Notes under the pieces: generated by a model
What the model was told of the DNA's origin: nothing
Database searches by the model: none
Seen by the model: only the letters and a program-made list of their open reading frames with translations
Made by a program: the position numbers and the translations under genes
Part shown: positions 9,001-18,100 of the stretch, piece after piece
Position numbering within the stretch: position 1 is the stretch's first letter
Layout of the letters: every line of letters begins with the position of its first letter
Source of the DNA: Acidobacteriota bacterium
GTDB lineage: Bacteria; Acidobacteriota; Thermoanaerobaculia; UBA5066
NCBI GenBank assembly: GCA_016716715.1
Contig: JADJVE010000010.1
Coordinates: 85,919 to 149,918, forward strand
Length of the DNA stretch: 64,000 nt
Direction of reading: 5' to 3'

Positions 9001-9368
9001 CGAAGGTCATGCTCATCGACGAGACGGCCGGCTCAGGCGGCGACCTCCTGCCGTGGATGTTCCGGAAGTTCAAGGTCGGGACGATCGTGGGCCAGCGCAC
9101 GTGGGGCGGCCTCGTCGGCGTTCTCGGGTTCCCGACGCTCATGGACGGAGCCGTCGTCACGGCGCCGAACCTCGCGTTCTGGTCGCCGGAGGAAGGCTTC
9201 GGCGTCGAGAACGTCGGCGTCCCGCCGGACGTCGAGGTCGAGCAGACACCCGCGGACGTCATCGCCGGCCGAGACCCGCAGCTCGAAAGGGCGATCGCGA
9301 TCGTGATGGAGGAGCTGAAGAAGAACCCACCGGTCAAGCCGAAGCGGCCGGCGATGCCGGTGCGGTAA
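6024..9368 (+). CDS. Tricorn-type S41 family protease, secreted
   Basis: The 1114-residue product has a signal peptide (MRVRLAAAGLSLLLSSAAFA). It then has two beta-propeller regions with WD40/PD40-like repeats (AFSPDGSLLAFSAELDGNLD; AWSPDGKSIAYVSDESGENE), a PDZ-like segment and a C-terminal S41 domain. The likely nucleophile is Ser near residue 1003 in DETAGSGGDLLPW, followed by GFGVENVGVPPDVEVE. Tricorn proteases degrade short peptides made by other proteases. Between the propellers (about residues 543-602) lies a Lys/Glu/Asp-rich linker that contains one copy of the dispersed AT-rich repeat in frame. The ATG at 6024 is preceded by GAGGGGG and starts the signal peptide; the frame is open further upstream but encodes nothing recognisable there. 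Confidence 0.93.
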   Translation: MRVRLAAAGLSLLLSSAAFAAPPAGPSKMLTDPALSADRIAFVYGNDVWTCRHDGSAVQRITSGPGVKLRPAFSPDGSLLAFSAELDGNLDVYVVPAAGGVPKRLTWHPGRDVVQGFTSDGASVLFSSPRAASNNRHTQLYTVPVGGGLETALPIPYANRAAYSPDGRTIAYNPNAPAHLQWKRYRGGTVSTVWLLDVATNAIQRVAQPASRCNDADPVWLGGTVYLRSDRDGEFNLYAFDPKTGALTKVTDHRDFPVLNVAAAAGRLVYEQAGTLHLLDPAAKKTTDLSIAVAGDLLGTRPRWARGAKWIRGAALSPSGARAAFDFRGEIVTVPAEKGDPRNLTNSASVHESAPAWSPDGKSIAYVSDESGENEIVVRAQDGKGAPKALKVPGAGFYSDLVFSPDGKKIVLTDNSLTLWLVDIASGSPKKIASERLYAPTRYKMLRGSWSPDSRWVAYTLSGPTYIRAAFVYSVDENKSFALTDGLSDVSDPVFDRGGKFIYFLASTDAGPQRNWFSLQNADARVTNAIYVATLKKGTPSPLAKESDEEKGDAKDAKTEGKDKEEDSLKGKEGGRPADSKDGDAAGKGEEKGAKAKKPEPVVIDHDGLGSRIVDLPVHPAEISNLQAGSAGQLFFERRSDGKTSVQRFDFKDRKTETVVPEADDYFVSFDGKKILSKLKEAWSIAASSGKKPDAKDAKDAGDGKLKLDAIAVRVDPRAEWPEIFDEAWRVNRDYFYDPKMHGRDWAAMKAKYAGFLPYLSSRGDLNRLIQWMCSELAVGHHRNTPGDSFAEATPVPGGLLGADYEIANGRYRFKKVFGGLNWNPELRAPLSEPGVEVKAGEYLLAVNGRDLAPPENLYARFEATSGKIVEITVGPSPDGKGSRSVNVVPVAEENALRNRDWVEGNLKNVDAATGGRVAYVYVPNTAGLGHTYFKRYFYPQASRDAVIVDERFNGGGSVADYYIEALLRQPIAWWTFRYGEDMKTPSASIQGPKVMLIDETAGSGGDLLPWMFRKFKVGTIVGQRTWGGLVGVLGFPTLMDGAVVTAPNLAFWSPEEGFGVENVGVPPDVEVEQTPADVIAGRDPQLERAIAIVMEELKKNPPVKPKRPAMPVR
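7721..7744 (+). repeat. Dispersed AT-rich repeat, copy A (in the tricorn linker)
   Basis: AGATTCTTTGAAAGGTAAAG followed by AGGG lies in frame in the tricorn gene and encodes DSLKGKEG. It matches the repeat found at 29.1, 29.5, 33.5 and 34.7 kb. The surrounding DNA is far more GC-rich. Confidence 0.55.
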
Positions 9369-9373
9369 GGACC

Positions 9374-10264
9374 TTGAGCCGGATCCGCCTCGCCTTCGCC
9401 CTCGCCGCGGGGCTCGCGGGCGGCGCTACCGCCCAGCCGCTGACCGAGCGCTACGCCGACATCGGCACGACGATCGTGACGACGTCGGACCACACGATGT
9501 TCCCGCACGAGAGGCGCGCGGCGGGCCACACGTACGAGGGGAAGGCGTACCCCGCCGACGTCCACTACAGCGACCGCACGGTGGCGATCTTCGTCCCGAA
9601 GGGCTTCCGCGCCGGAGACGCCACCGATCTCGTCTTCTACTTCCACGGCTGGCGCAACAACGTGGACGACACGTTCAAGCAGTTCAAGGTTGCCGAGCAG
9701 GTCGCCGCGAGCGGCGTGAACGCGGTCCTCGTCCTCCCCGAGGGGCCGAGGAACGCGCCCGACTCCTTCGGCGGCAGGCTCGAGGAGACGGGCGTCTTCG
9801 CGAGCCTCGTCTCCGACGTGCTCGGGGCGCTGAAGGCGCACGGCGTCGTCGCGAACACGAAGCCCGGGTCGATCGTCCTCGCCGGCCACAGCGGCGCGTA
9901 CCGGGTCATGGCGTTCATCCTGACGCGCGGCGGGCTGACGGCGAACGTCCGCGAGGTCTATCTGTTCGACGCGCTCTACGGCCAGGCGGAGAAGTTCGCG
10001 CACTGGATCGACCGTTTCCCCGGCAAGCTGATCGACATCTACACCGCGGACGGCGGAACGCGGGATCCGTCGCTCGACTTCATGGACGATCTCCGCGCGT
10101 GGGACCTCCCGTTCGTCGCGGTCCCGGAGAGCGCCGTCACGCCGGATCTCCTCCGGAAGAACAGGCTGGTTTTCATCGACTCCCCGCTCCCGCACGACGA
10201 CGTCGTCGCGAAGAAGGAGCAGTTCCGGGCTTACCTGGAGGCCAGTTCCCTCCCCCGCCGTTGA
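9374..10264 (+). CDS. Secreted alpha/beta-hydrolase-fold protein (esterase-like)
   Basis: The 296-residue protein begins at TTG 9374, 5 nt after the tricorn stop, giving a signal peptide LSRIRLAFALAAGLAGGATA. It has the alpha/beta-hydrolase elements: an oxyanion strand DLVFYFHGWRNNVDD, a nucleophile elbow GHSGAYRV (Ser near 172) and a late His in SPLPHDD (near 272). PBPG-type polymer or ester hydrolases look similar, but the substrate is not recognisable. The tight spacing after the tricorn gene suggests one transcript and a shared role in breaking down external material. The start codon is uncertain because no ATG or GTG fits better. Confidence 0.75.
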   Translation: MSRIRLAFALAAGLAGGATAQPLTERYADIGTTIVTTSDHTMFPHERRAAGHTYEGKAYPADVHYSDRTVAIFVPKGFRAGDATDLVFYFHGWRNNVDDTFKQFKVAEQVAASGVNAVLVLPEGPRNAPDSFGGRLEETGVFASLVSDVLGALKAHGVVANTKPGSIVLAGHSGAYRVMAFILTRGGLTANVREVYLFDALYGQAEKFAHWIDRFPGKLIDIYTADGGTRDPSLDFMDDLRAWDLPFVAVPESAVTPDLLRKNRLVFIDSPLPHDDVVAKKEQFRAYLEASSLPRR

Positions 10265-10282
10265 CGAGGACGGGGGCGCGCA

Positions 10283-11245
10283 TCACTCCTGCTTCTTCGC
10301 GCCCGCCTTCTTCAGAGCCTCCGCGATCTCCGTGCGCTGGAAGATCTCCGCGTACATGAGCGGCGTGGCGCCGCCCTTGGCGCGGACGTTCGGGTCGGAG
10401 CCCGCCTTCAGAAGAGCCTGCACGCACGAGACGGAGCAGCCGCCCTGGACGGCCCACAGGAGCGCGGTCGACCCGTTCTCGTCCTTCGCCTTCACGTCGC
10501 CGCGCGCGAGGACGAGCGCCTCGAGGACCTCGGAACGCGGCTTGCCGCCCCCCGGGTTGCCGCAGCCCATCGACGCCAGCAGCATCGGGTGGATCCCGCC
10601 CTTCGCGTGCGCGTTCGGCGACATTCCGATCTCGAGGAAGAGGCGCACGGCGTCGAGGTTCGCGTCCGAGATCGCGTGACCGAACGATTCTTCGTTGAAG
10701 GCGTAGCCGAGCTTCCCGAGGACCAGCTTCTTGTCGCCGCCGGGGGCCGCCGCGCCGAACCCTTCGGCCTCGGGCTCGAGCTCGAGCGTGCCGCCCGGCG
10801 CGACGGCCGCCTTCACGTTCGCGTGGAAGTGCCACTCCTGGCCGACCATCTTCGACTGGAACTCGGCCTCGACGCGGCCGGACCCGTACCGCTTCAGGTC
10901 GAGCGTCGGGCGCTCGAGGCCCATCCGCCCGCTCTCGGGCAGGTTCGCGTCGTAGGGAACGGCGCGCACCGTGTCGCTCCCGACGTGCCAGAGGATCCGC
11001 ACGGCGTGGAGCTGGCCGTCCTTCGCCAGCGCGGCGAGGCGCGTGACCGAGCGGTCACCCTCGACCTTGCGATCGGAGGCGAGGATCACGAGCCACTTCT
11101 CGCCGTCCGCGCCCGTCTCTTCGGTGGCGGCGACCGCCTTGAGGATCGTCGTCTTCTCCTTCACGGTGAGCGTTCCGAGGGCGTCGTCGGCGAGCGCCGG
11201 GAGCGAGAGCGTGGCTGCAAGCAGGGCGAGAGCGGCTTTCTTCAT
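10283..11245 (-). CDS. Secreted ankyrin-repeat protein
   Basis: 320 residues with a signal peptide (MKKAALALLAATLSLPALA). The N-terminal half is a beta-rich region I cannot name. The C-terminal half has ankyrin repeats: NLDAVRLFLEIGMSPNAHAK, DENGSTALLWAVQGG, CVQALLKAGSDPNVRAKGG and TPLMYAEIFQRTEIAEALKK. Ankyrin repeats bind partner proteins. It is the last gene of a four-gene operon and starts 1 nt after the preceding stop, so it is probably translationally coupled. The function is unknown; export points to a periplasmic scaffold. Confidence 0.8.
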   Translation of the reverse strand: MKKAALALLAATLSLPALADDALGTLTVKEKTTILKAVAATEETGADGEKWLVILASDRKVEGDRSVTRLAALAKDGQLHAVRILWHVGSDTVRAVPYDANLPESGRMGLERPTLDLKRYGSGRVEAEFQSKMVGQEWHFHANVKAAVAPGGTLELEPEAEGFGAAAPGGDKKLVLGKLGYAFNEESFGHAISDANLDAVRLFLEIGMSPNAHAKGGIHPMLLASMGCGNPGGGKPRSEVLEALVLARGDVKAKDENGSTALLWAVQGGCSVSCVQALLKAGSDPNVRAKGGATPLMYAEIFQRTEIAEALKKAGAKKQE

Positions 11246-11246
11246 C

Positions 11247-12242
11247 TCACTCCTCCGGCAGCGGCGCCGTGAAGACCGCGATGCCGGTCTTGCCGAGGAG
11301 AAGGTCCTTGTACACGGCGACGACCCGGTTCGGGGCGCCCGGCATCATTCCCTTCTCGACGACGAAGAGTCTGGGCGAGCCGTAGATGTCCTTCTTCTCG
11401 AGCGCGCTCCGGATCCTCGACGAGTCCGCGGGCGCCTTCGCCTGCATCGCGTTCACCATGGCCATCGACGCGTCCTGCTGCGACTTGCCCGCCTTGATCG
11501 CCGCCTCGTAGGCTTTCTGCGCGTCCATCGCGGCCTGCATCTGGTCCTGGAACGCCTGCGATCCCATGTCCGGCATCGCGTTCTTGCTGCCTTTCGCGGC
11601 AGCCTGGAACTGTTCGAGCGTCATCGCGTTTCCGTACTTGCCCGCGTAGAACGCGGCGACCTTGTCGACCGCGTCGCCCGTCGAGAACTCGCTCTGCCCG
11701 TACGGCCTGTTGCTCGCGTAGTAGAGGTACTGCGCGCCCGCGTAGAGCGGCGTCTTGAGCTGCTCGGCCGTCGGGATCGCCTGGGGACGCAGTCCGTCGC
11801 TTTCGTGCCCCTGGGCGCGCTGCGCGAGCGGGCGCGCGGCCGGATCGGAGCTGAAGTCGAGTGCACGCTTCGCCGAGCGCCGGACGGCGGGGACAGGGTC
11901 GTTGAGGAGAGACGAGAGGAGCGGCGTGTCCTCCGGCCCGGGCGAGAGTCGCCCGAGGGCGGAGGCTGCCGAAGCGCGCAGCGACGGGAACGGCATCTTC
12001 GCGGCGTCGCGCGCCAAGGGCCGGTACTCGGGCTTGCCCGAGTTCGCGAGGAGCGTCAGGTCGTCGGCGGCCTTCCGCGCCAGCGCCTCGAGCGCCGCCG
12101 TGCAGGGAGCAGAATTCACGTCACCGCACGAGGTCGCGACGGTGCCGGCCTTCGCGGGAATCCAGACCGCGCGCTCGGACGCCAAAGCGGGGAGCGACGA
12201 CGAAAGGACGAGTAGGACTGCAATCGCGCGGGCGGCTTTCAC
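11247..12242 (-). CDS. Secreted HEAT-repeat-like protein of unknown function
   Basis: 331 residues. GTG at 12242 overlaps the previous stop as GTGA and gives a signal peptide VKAARAIAVLLVLSSSLPALA. A helical segment with HEAT-like units follows (SLRASAASALGRLSPGPEDT, LLSSLLNDPVPAVRRSAKRA). After that comes a region with YYASNRPYGQSEFSTGDAVDKVAAFYAGKYG, a long helix rich in Gln/Ala/Met, and a beta-rich tail. I do not recognise the full family. It is third in the 14.4-10.3 kb operon, between a HExxH protein and an ankyrin protein. Confidence 0.7.
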   Translation of the reverse strand: MKAARAIAVLLVLSSSLPALASERAVWIPAKAGTVATSCGDVNSAPCTAALEALARKAADDLTLLANSGKPEYRPLARDAAKMPFPSLRASAASALGRLSPGPEDTPLLSSLLNDPVPAVRRSAKRALDFSSDPAARPLAQRAQGHESDGLRPQAIPTAEQLKTPLYAGAQYLYYASNRPYGQSEFSTGDAVDKVAAFYAGKYGNAMTLEQFQAAAKGSKNAMPDMGSQAFQDQMQAAMDAQKAYEAAIKAGKSQQDASMAMVNAMQAKAPADSSRIRSALEKKDIYGSPRLFVVEKGMMPGAPNRVVAVYKDLLLGKTGIAVFTAPLPEE

Positions 12243-12976
12243 TTCCGGCCCCCTCTCCTCGCGAGCTGTTGTTTCAGCGTCTCGAGCTCCTCCTCGAGCC
12301 GCTTCTTGACGTCCCCTCCCTCGTGTTTCGTCTCGCACGAGCGCTTGCTGCAGGCCTGCTCGAGGGCTTTCTTGAGGTTGTCGAGCTCCGTCAGCTCCAC
12401 GTCGTATGCCTTTACCTCGTCCTGGGCGATCTGGGCGACCGTCCGGTTCTGGCCCGGCTTGCACGACGTCACGTGAAACTTCTCGTGCTTCTCGGCGGCG
12501 TCCGCGATCCCACTGCAGGGCGTGACCTCGCGGTATTTTTTCACCTGGTCATCGCGCAGCGTGCACTCCTTCAGGTTCGTCTTGAGCCCATAGCCATAGT
12601 CGATGTTCCCGTTCGCGTCGCTCTTGATCGTCCAGCCCACCGCGGCCCAGTACCTCATGGCGACCGGGTCCCTGGGGTCCGGGACGTTCCAGCTGCACGC
12701 CGGCAGTACGCCGACGCTCTTCGCGCGCTTCCTCGCCAGCTCCCCGGCCTTCGCCCTCTCGGCAGCCTCGTACGCCTCGTACGTCATTCGGCCCGCGCCG
12801 GTCTGCGAGCGGTACCACTCCTTCATTTCCAGCGCGTAGCGGATCTCGGCCTCGACGCACGGCAGCTGGCAGCAGTCGGTGCAGGGGGTGGCCGCCTGCG
12901 CGGCAAAGGGAGCCAACGCGAGGAAGGCAAGAACGGCGAGGACGGGAGTGATCGGGAGACGTCGAATTCCTGTCAT
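12239..12976 (-). CDS. Secreted Cys-rich protein with a HExxH motif
   Basis: 245 residues with a signal peptide ending PFAAQA and then a Cys-rich start (TPCTDCCQLPCVEAEIRYAL). Near residue 165 is EKHEKFHVTSC, a HExxH zinc-peptidase-type motif. About 20 residues later comes QDEVKAYDVELTEL, whose Glu could be the third ligand of a gluzincin site. The C-terminus is a basic coiled coil (KRLEEELETLKQQLARRGGRK). Eight or more Cys suggest disulfides in the periplasm. The family is not recognised and peptidase activity is inferred from the motif only. It overlaps both operon neighbours by 4 nt (ATGA upstream, GTGA downstream). Confidence 0.7.
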   Translation of the reverse strand: MTGIRRLPITPVLAVLAFLALAPFAAQAATPCTDCCQLPCVEAEIRYALEMKEWYRSQTGAGRMTYEAYEAAERAKAGELARKRAKSVGVLPACSWNVPDPRDPVAMRYWAAVGWTIKSDANGNIDYGYGLKTNLKECTLRDDQVKKYREVTPCSGIADAAEKHEKFHVTSCKPGQNRTVAQIAQDEVKAYDVELTELDNLKKALEQACSKRSCETKHEGGDVKKRLEEELETLKQQLARRGGRK

Positions 12977-14355
12977 TTCGTCCCTCTCTGGATTCGAATG
13001 GCCGCGAGGCCGCATTCCGGCTGACTCATTCCGGGATCCGCCTCCCGCGCCGCCTCGAGGAGCCGCTCGGCGTCGTCGAGTCTTCCGGCGGCGAGGTATG
13101 CGAAGCCCAGGTTGTTTTTCGCGCGCGCGTTCCGGGGTGCCTTTTGCACGGCATCCTCCCACAACGCCGCGGGCGAGCGGTACCGCGCGTTGCGCACGGC
13201 GAGACCCGCGCCGAGCGCGCACGCGAGGGCGAGGGCGCTTGCGAGGACCGCGCGGCCGAAGGCCGGCGGACGGGCCGAGAGCGCGGCGCCGACGAGAGCC
13301 GCGGCGAAGAGCGCCGGCCCGACCGACGCGAGGTAGAGCGGCCGCACGCCGACCGGGTCCAGCCTCCACACGAAGGAATTGCTCGGCGCGAGCGCGAGAA
13401 GCGTCCACCCGACCGCGAACGCGAGGAACGGCGCGCGTCTTCGCGTCAAGAGCGCGACCGCGGCGAGCGCTCCGAGGAAGGCGAGCCCGAGAAGCGTCGG
13501 CGCTTCGGTCCAGGCCCACTCCAGCGGCTTCGCCGGGTCGATGCTGAGGCGCCACGGGAAAGCCCAGAGGCCGAGCATCGCGGGCGCGGCCTGCACGTTG
13601 CCGCGCAGCGCCTCGAGAGGCGGGCGGACGGCGAGGCTGAATCCGAGGAGCTCGCGGTGCCGCGGCAGGAGGGCGAGAACGAACGCCGCCCCGGCGGTGC
13701 CCGCAAAGACGGGCGCAAGGCTTCGCGCGCGGTCGCGCCACGGCACGTCCCGCGGGCCGAGCGTCGCTTCCCACCAGACGAGGAGGAGCGGCAGGACGAG
13801 CGCCGTCTCCTTCGCGAGCGGCGCGAGGAATGCGAGGAGGGCCGCGCCCAGCGCGCGGCCGCGTGACGGGACGCCGTCCGTGGCAACGAGTGCCAGACAC
13901 GCCATGACGAGAAGCGTCGACAGGCCCATCGACCGGCCCGAGACGTACGTCACGGTCTCGGCGGCGAGCGGGTGCAGCGCCCAGAGCGCGGCGCCCGCGA
14001 ACGCGGCCGTCCGTGCCGCGCCGGGTTCGCCGGGGCGCCGCATCGCGAGCCACCGCTCGGCGAGAAGGAAGACGAGGACGGCCGACGCGGCATGCAGCGC
14101 GACGTTCACGAGGCGGAAGCCGAGCGGCGACGAACCGTGCGCCCACGCGCCGAGTGCGTACGTGACTTTCAGAAGCGGCCTGCCGAAACTCACGAGGCGC
14201 TCCCCGAACGTCGCGAGGGGAGTGACGCTCCCGACGACCTCGCCCTCGTCGTCGAAGACGAACGGCGCCCCGAGCGCCGCCGCGAACGGCACGGCCGCGA
14301 GCGCGGCGATGAGGAGCGCGGCCCGTTTCGAGTCGCGGGAGATCACCGCTCTCAT
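12973..14355 (-). CDS. Polytopic PMT/TMTC-like membrane protein with C-terminal TPR
   Basis: 460 residues from ATG 14355. About ten hydrophobic helices follow a first loop containing FDDEGEVVGS, the acidic loop of PMT-superfamily sugar transferases. The blocks LHAASAVLVFLLAERWL and ALHPLAAETVTYVSGRS closely match the TMTC/DUF1736 class. The C-terminus is a TPR: NARAKNNLGFAYLAAGRLDD then AERLLEAAREADPG. TMTC-type proteins are known or suspected O-mannosyltransferases, with TPRs binding acceptor proteins; the activity here is inferred. It heads a four-gene operon, so the three secreted proteins downstream could be its substrates or partners. A TAGACT hexamer lies 7 nt before the start with no Shine-Dalgarno. 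Confidence 0.8.
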   Translation of the reverse strand: MRAVISRDSKRAALLIAALAAVPFAAALGAPFVFDDEGEVVGSVTPLATFGERLVSFGRPLLKVTYALGAWAHGSSPLGFRLVNVALHAASAVLVFLLAERWLAMRRPGEPGAARTAAFAGAALWALHPLAAETVTYVSGRSMGLSTLLVMACLALVATDGVPSRGRALGAALLAFLAPLAKETALVLPLLLVWWEATLGPRDVPWRDRARSLAPVFAGTAGAAFVLALLPRHRELLGFSLAVRPPLEALRGNVQAAPAMLGLWAFPWRLSIDPAKPLEWAWTEAPTLLGLAFLGALAAVALLTRRRAPFLAFAVGWTLLALAPSNSFVWRLDPVGVRPLYLASVGPALFAAALVGAALSARPPAFGRAVLASALALACALGAGLAVRNARYRSPAALWEDAVQKAPRNARAKNNLGFAYLAAGRLDDAERLLEAAREADPGMSQPECGLAAIRIQRGTK

Positions 14356-14362
14356 GCGCAGA

Positions 14363-14368
14363 AGTCTA
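14363..14368 (-). promoter_or_regulatory. Candidate -10 hexamer (TAGACT) of the four-gene operon
   Basis: TAGACT ends 7 nt before the ATG at 14355, and no Shine-Dalgarno is present. This is another leaderless-type start. Confidence 0.4.
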
Positions 14369-14468
14369 GTCGGTCGCGGATTGATTCCCTGTCTCAAGGT
14401 TTCCGCCTATGATGCGCGAAACCCTCGAGAAACTTCGGCGGGCGCCTGCGGCGCGGAATGGAGTCCAG

Positions 14469-15095
14469 ATGAGGAAATCTCTTCTCGCGTGCGCCGCGTT
14501 TGCGCTGCTCGGGTCCGCGCGCGTCGCGCCGGCCGCGCCGGTGGCCACCAAGGAAGCCCAGGCCACGAACAAGCGCCACGACCTGTACGTGCTCCCGCTA
14601 AAGATCGACGCCGTGACGTTCGTCTCGTCGTGGACGCCCTGCGCGCCCCTGCCGGGCTACACGCAGGTTCCCGGAAGCGGGAACCTGCTCGGCGCGAACG
14701 GCTTCTGCGGCATCGGGAGCGTGCGGCTGAAGAAGACCTCGGCCGCGAGCCTCGCCGGCAGGGCCATCACGATCCTGGTCTCGGAGCAGCACAACAACAT
14801 CACGCCGTGGTCGACGATCGTGGGTTCCTACACGCTCCCGTTCCCCGCGTCGGGCGACACCCTCACCTTCCCGCGCGTCGCCGTCGGCAGCTTCCCCGGG
14901 GACAATCCCGCCGCCAAGGGCGCCGAGCGCTCCAACCGGAAGCGCCAGATGGACGCGGACCACAGCTTCAGTCTCGGCCGCCCGGTTCTCGTCGAGCTGC
15001 AGAACAACGGCCAGACCGTCGAGAAGAAAGCCTGCACGTTCAAGACGTTCAAGTCCCCGTCCGGCCCCGGCACGGCCCAGCTCACCTGCCCCTGA
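14469..15095 (+). CDS. Secreted protein of unknown function
   Basis: 208 residues from ATG 14469 (TGGAG upstream), giving a signal peptide MRKSLLACAAFALLGSARVAPAA. The mature part is probably beta-rich (DLYVLPLKIDAVTFVSSWTP, TPWSTIVGSYTLPFPASGDT) and contains four Cys. It has no motif I recognise. The next gene converges on it with a 41-nt gap that shows no clear terminator hairpin. Confidence 0.65.
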   Translation: MRKSLLACAAFALLGSARVAPAAPVATKEAQATNKRHDLYVLPLKIDAVTFVSSWTPCAPLPGYTQVPGSGNLLGANGFCGIGSVRLKKTSAASLAGRAITILVSEQHNNITPWSTIVGSYTLPFPASGDTLTFPRVAVGSFPGDNPAAKGAERSNRKRQMDADHSFSLGRPVLVELQNNGQTVEKKACTFKTFKSPSGPGTAQLTCP

Positions 15096-15136
15096 ACTCC
15101 TGGTCGGTGCGGATTGCGATTCGCTCGACCGGCTCG

Positions 15137-18100
15137 TCATTCGAAATAACCCGACACGTCCAGGATGAGCGGCGTCGCCCCCGTCGAGCCATTGAAGATC
15201 GAGAATCCCGAGGCCGCCGTGCCCGGCATCGTGACGATCGCGTTGTTGGCCCGCGCTCTTCCCCCGTTGAAGTTCAGGTTGGACGTCAGCGGCATCGCCG
15301 TTCCGACCGGCCAGACCACGAGGTGCCCGGACGCCGTCGGCCCAACCACCGTTGCGTTGGCCGCGAGCGCCTTCGCTGAGGCCGGGATCCCGCAGGCGCC
15401 GGCCGGCGCGATCGTCCGGATCTCGCCCGGTGCGAGCGGTGGCCCGTTCGCGCCGAAGGTGGTGTACATGCGGCACGGGTACACGGGGTAGAAGAGCAGC
15501 GCCTGCCCGGCCGGCGCGACCGTCACGTTCGCCGTCGCCGGGGGCGACGAGCAGCCGGCATTCGTCTCGACGACGGTCAGGACGAGCGTCCCCGCCGCGC
15601 CCGACCGGAACGTGATCTGGCTCGTGCCCTGCCCCGCCGTGATCGTCCCGTTCGTGACGCTCCAGGCGTACGTCGAGCCCCCGTGATTCGCGACGCTCGC
15701 CGTGCGGTTCGGCGAGTCCTCGCCGACGATCGGCGGCGCCGTGATGACGGGCGCCGGCGGCGGCGTGCATCCGCCGCCGGACGACGCCGTGAGCGAGACG
15801 AGCGTGATGCTCGCATTCGTCCCGTCGCTCGCCGTGAGGCGGAAGACGTAGAGGTCCGCGATGTCCGGCGTGAACGTCGGGGTGCGGCTGGAGGTCGAGG
15901 AAAGCGCCGCCGTCGAGCCCGAAGGCCGGCGGATGACCTCCCACGCGTACGTCGTCGCCGCGGCCGAAGAGCCGAGCAGCCGCACGGCGCCGACGCTGCC
16001 GGTGGCCGAGTCGATCGTCGCCGCGACGGCGAGCGCCGGCCGGCCGATCCGGATCGCGTGGTTCCCGGCGTCCGCGATCAGGAGGTTCCCCGACGGGTCG
16101 ACGGCGATGCCCTGCGGGGAGAGGAACCGGGCGAAGACCCCCGTCCCGTCGTCGGCGCCGAGGGTGTTCTCGGCCGTGCTCCAGAGGCTCCCGGGCGTCG
16201 TCACCTCACGAGTGTTCGCGTCGATCCGCCGGATCCTCAGGCCGCCCGTGTCCGCGACCCACACGTTCCCGGAGGGATCCACCGCGAGGGCCTCCGGGTA
16301 CGTGAACGTGGCGGCGCCCGCCGCGCCGTCCGCTCCGCCGCAGACACCGGCCTGGCCCGCGTACGTCGAGACGTTGACCGAAGGGCTCCGGACGATCCTG
16401 CGGATCGTGCAGTTGTACGTGTCCGCCACGTAGACGGCGCCGGACGCGTCGGCGGCGACACCGCGAGCCCCGTTGAACCGGGCGCTCGCCGGCCCGCCGT
16501 CGTTCGATCCCAACTCGAGGGCCTTGCCCGCGAGCGTCGACACCATGCCCGACGACGTCACCATCCGGATCGTGGAGTTCCCCGAATCCGCAACGAAGAC
16601 GTTGCCCGAGGCGTCGACCGTGACGCCCCTCGGGCTGGCGAAACGCGCGAGGCTTCCCTGCCCGTCGACGCTTCCGACCTCGAGGTAGGCGCCGGCCAGC
16701 GTCACCACGTTGCCCCCGGCCGTCACCTTCCGGATCGTGTTTGCGTTCATGTCGGCGACGTAGAGATCTCCGCCGTGAAGAGCGAGGGACCGCGGGTAGA
16801 GGAACCGCGCCGTGCTCCCGGACCCGTCCGCGCTTCCGTACGTCCCCGCGAGGCCGGCCAGCGTCGTGACGCCGCCACCCGAATCGATCCTGCGGATCGT
16901 GTGATTCCACGTGTCGGCGACGTAGATGTTTCCGGACGGGTCCGCAACGACGCCCCCCGGCCTCCGGAACCGCGCCGGACTATCCGTGATGCCGAGCGCG
17001 GCCGCGAGGGCGACCGGCGTCGTCACGACGCCGGCAGGGGTCGTGAGCTTGCGCAGGGCCGGGCCGCCGGTGTCGGCGACCCAGACGTTCCCGGCGGCGT
17101 CCAGCGCGAGGGCCCCCGGCGTGACGAAGCGCGCCACGTCTCCGGTGCCGTCGTCGCTTCCCTCGAAGCCGCCGCCCCCGGGGGCATTGGCCTTGCCGGC
17201 GATCGTGGAGACGAGGTTGCCCTGAACGTCGATTCGGCGGATCGTCCGGTGCCAGACGTCGGCCACGTGAAGCACGCTGCCGGCGGCGTTCGAAACGACT
17301 CCGCTCGGCTCCTGGAACCTCGCGGACGTAAGAGTGCCGTCCGCGAACCCATAGGCGCCCGCGCTTCCCGCCAGCGTCGTGACCGCTCCGACGTTGCCCG
17401 GGGCCGGAACGATCTTCCGGATCGTGGCGTTTCCCGAATCGGTCACGTAGAGGTTTCCCGCCGCGTCCACCGCGAGGCCGTACGGATACAGGAAGCGTGC
17501 GTCCGCTCCGGTGCCGTCACTGCTCCCGGTGGAGCCCGCCACGCCGGCGTACGTCGAGACGGCCCCGGTCGAAAGGTCGATCCTCCGGATCGTGTGGTTG
17601 AGAGAGTCGGAAACGAAAAGGAGGTCCCGCGGTTTGTCGAGCGCGAGCCCGCTCGGACCGCTGAAGCGCGCCGACGTGCCTGTTCCGTCCGCCCCGCCGT
17701 ACGCGCCGGCGAGGCCCGCGTACGTCGTGACGGCGCCCGTCAGGGTAATTCTCCGGATCGTGTGGTTCCCGGCGTCGGCCACGTAGACGTACCCCCCGGT
17801 TGTATCCACGGCGAGGCCGCGGGTCTCGAAAAACCTTGCGTCGCCCCTCGACCCGTCCACGGCGCCCGCGAATCGCGTGCGGCCCGCGAAGGTCGTCACC
17901 TCGAGGGTCGGCGAGACTTTCCGGATCGCGTTGGCGTCGGCGACGTAGAGGTTTCCCGATCCGTCGAAAGCGAGGCCCTTCGGGTTTTGCAGGCGCGACG
18001 CCGTGCCCGTTGCGTCCGTTGCGCCCACGCCACCCGTCGTTCCGGAGAAATGCGTGAACGTCAGGGACGGAGAGGGGGTGAGGCCCACCGCCGTAGCGGC

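Noticed and set aside
16040..17960. Direct DNA repeats about 170 nt apart, considered as a CRISPR array or satellite
   Set aside because: They are degenerate codon-level repeats of NHL protein units inside one reading frame.
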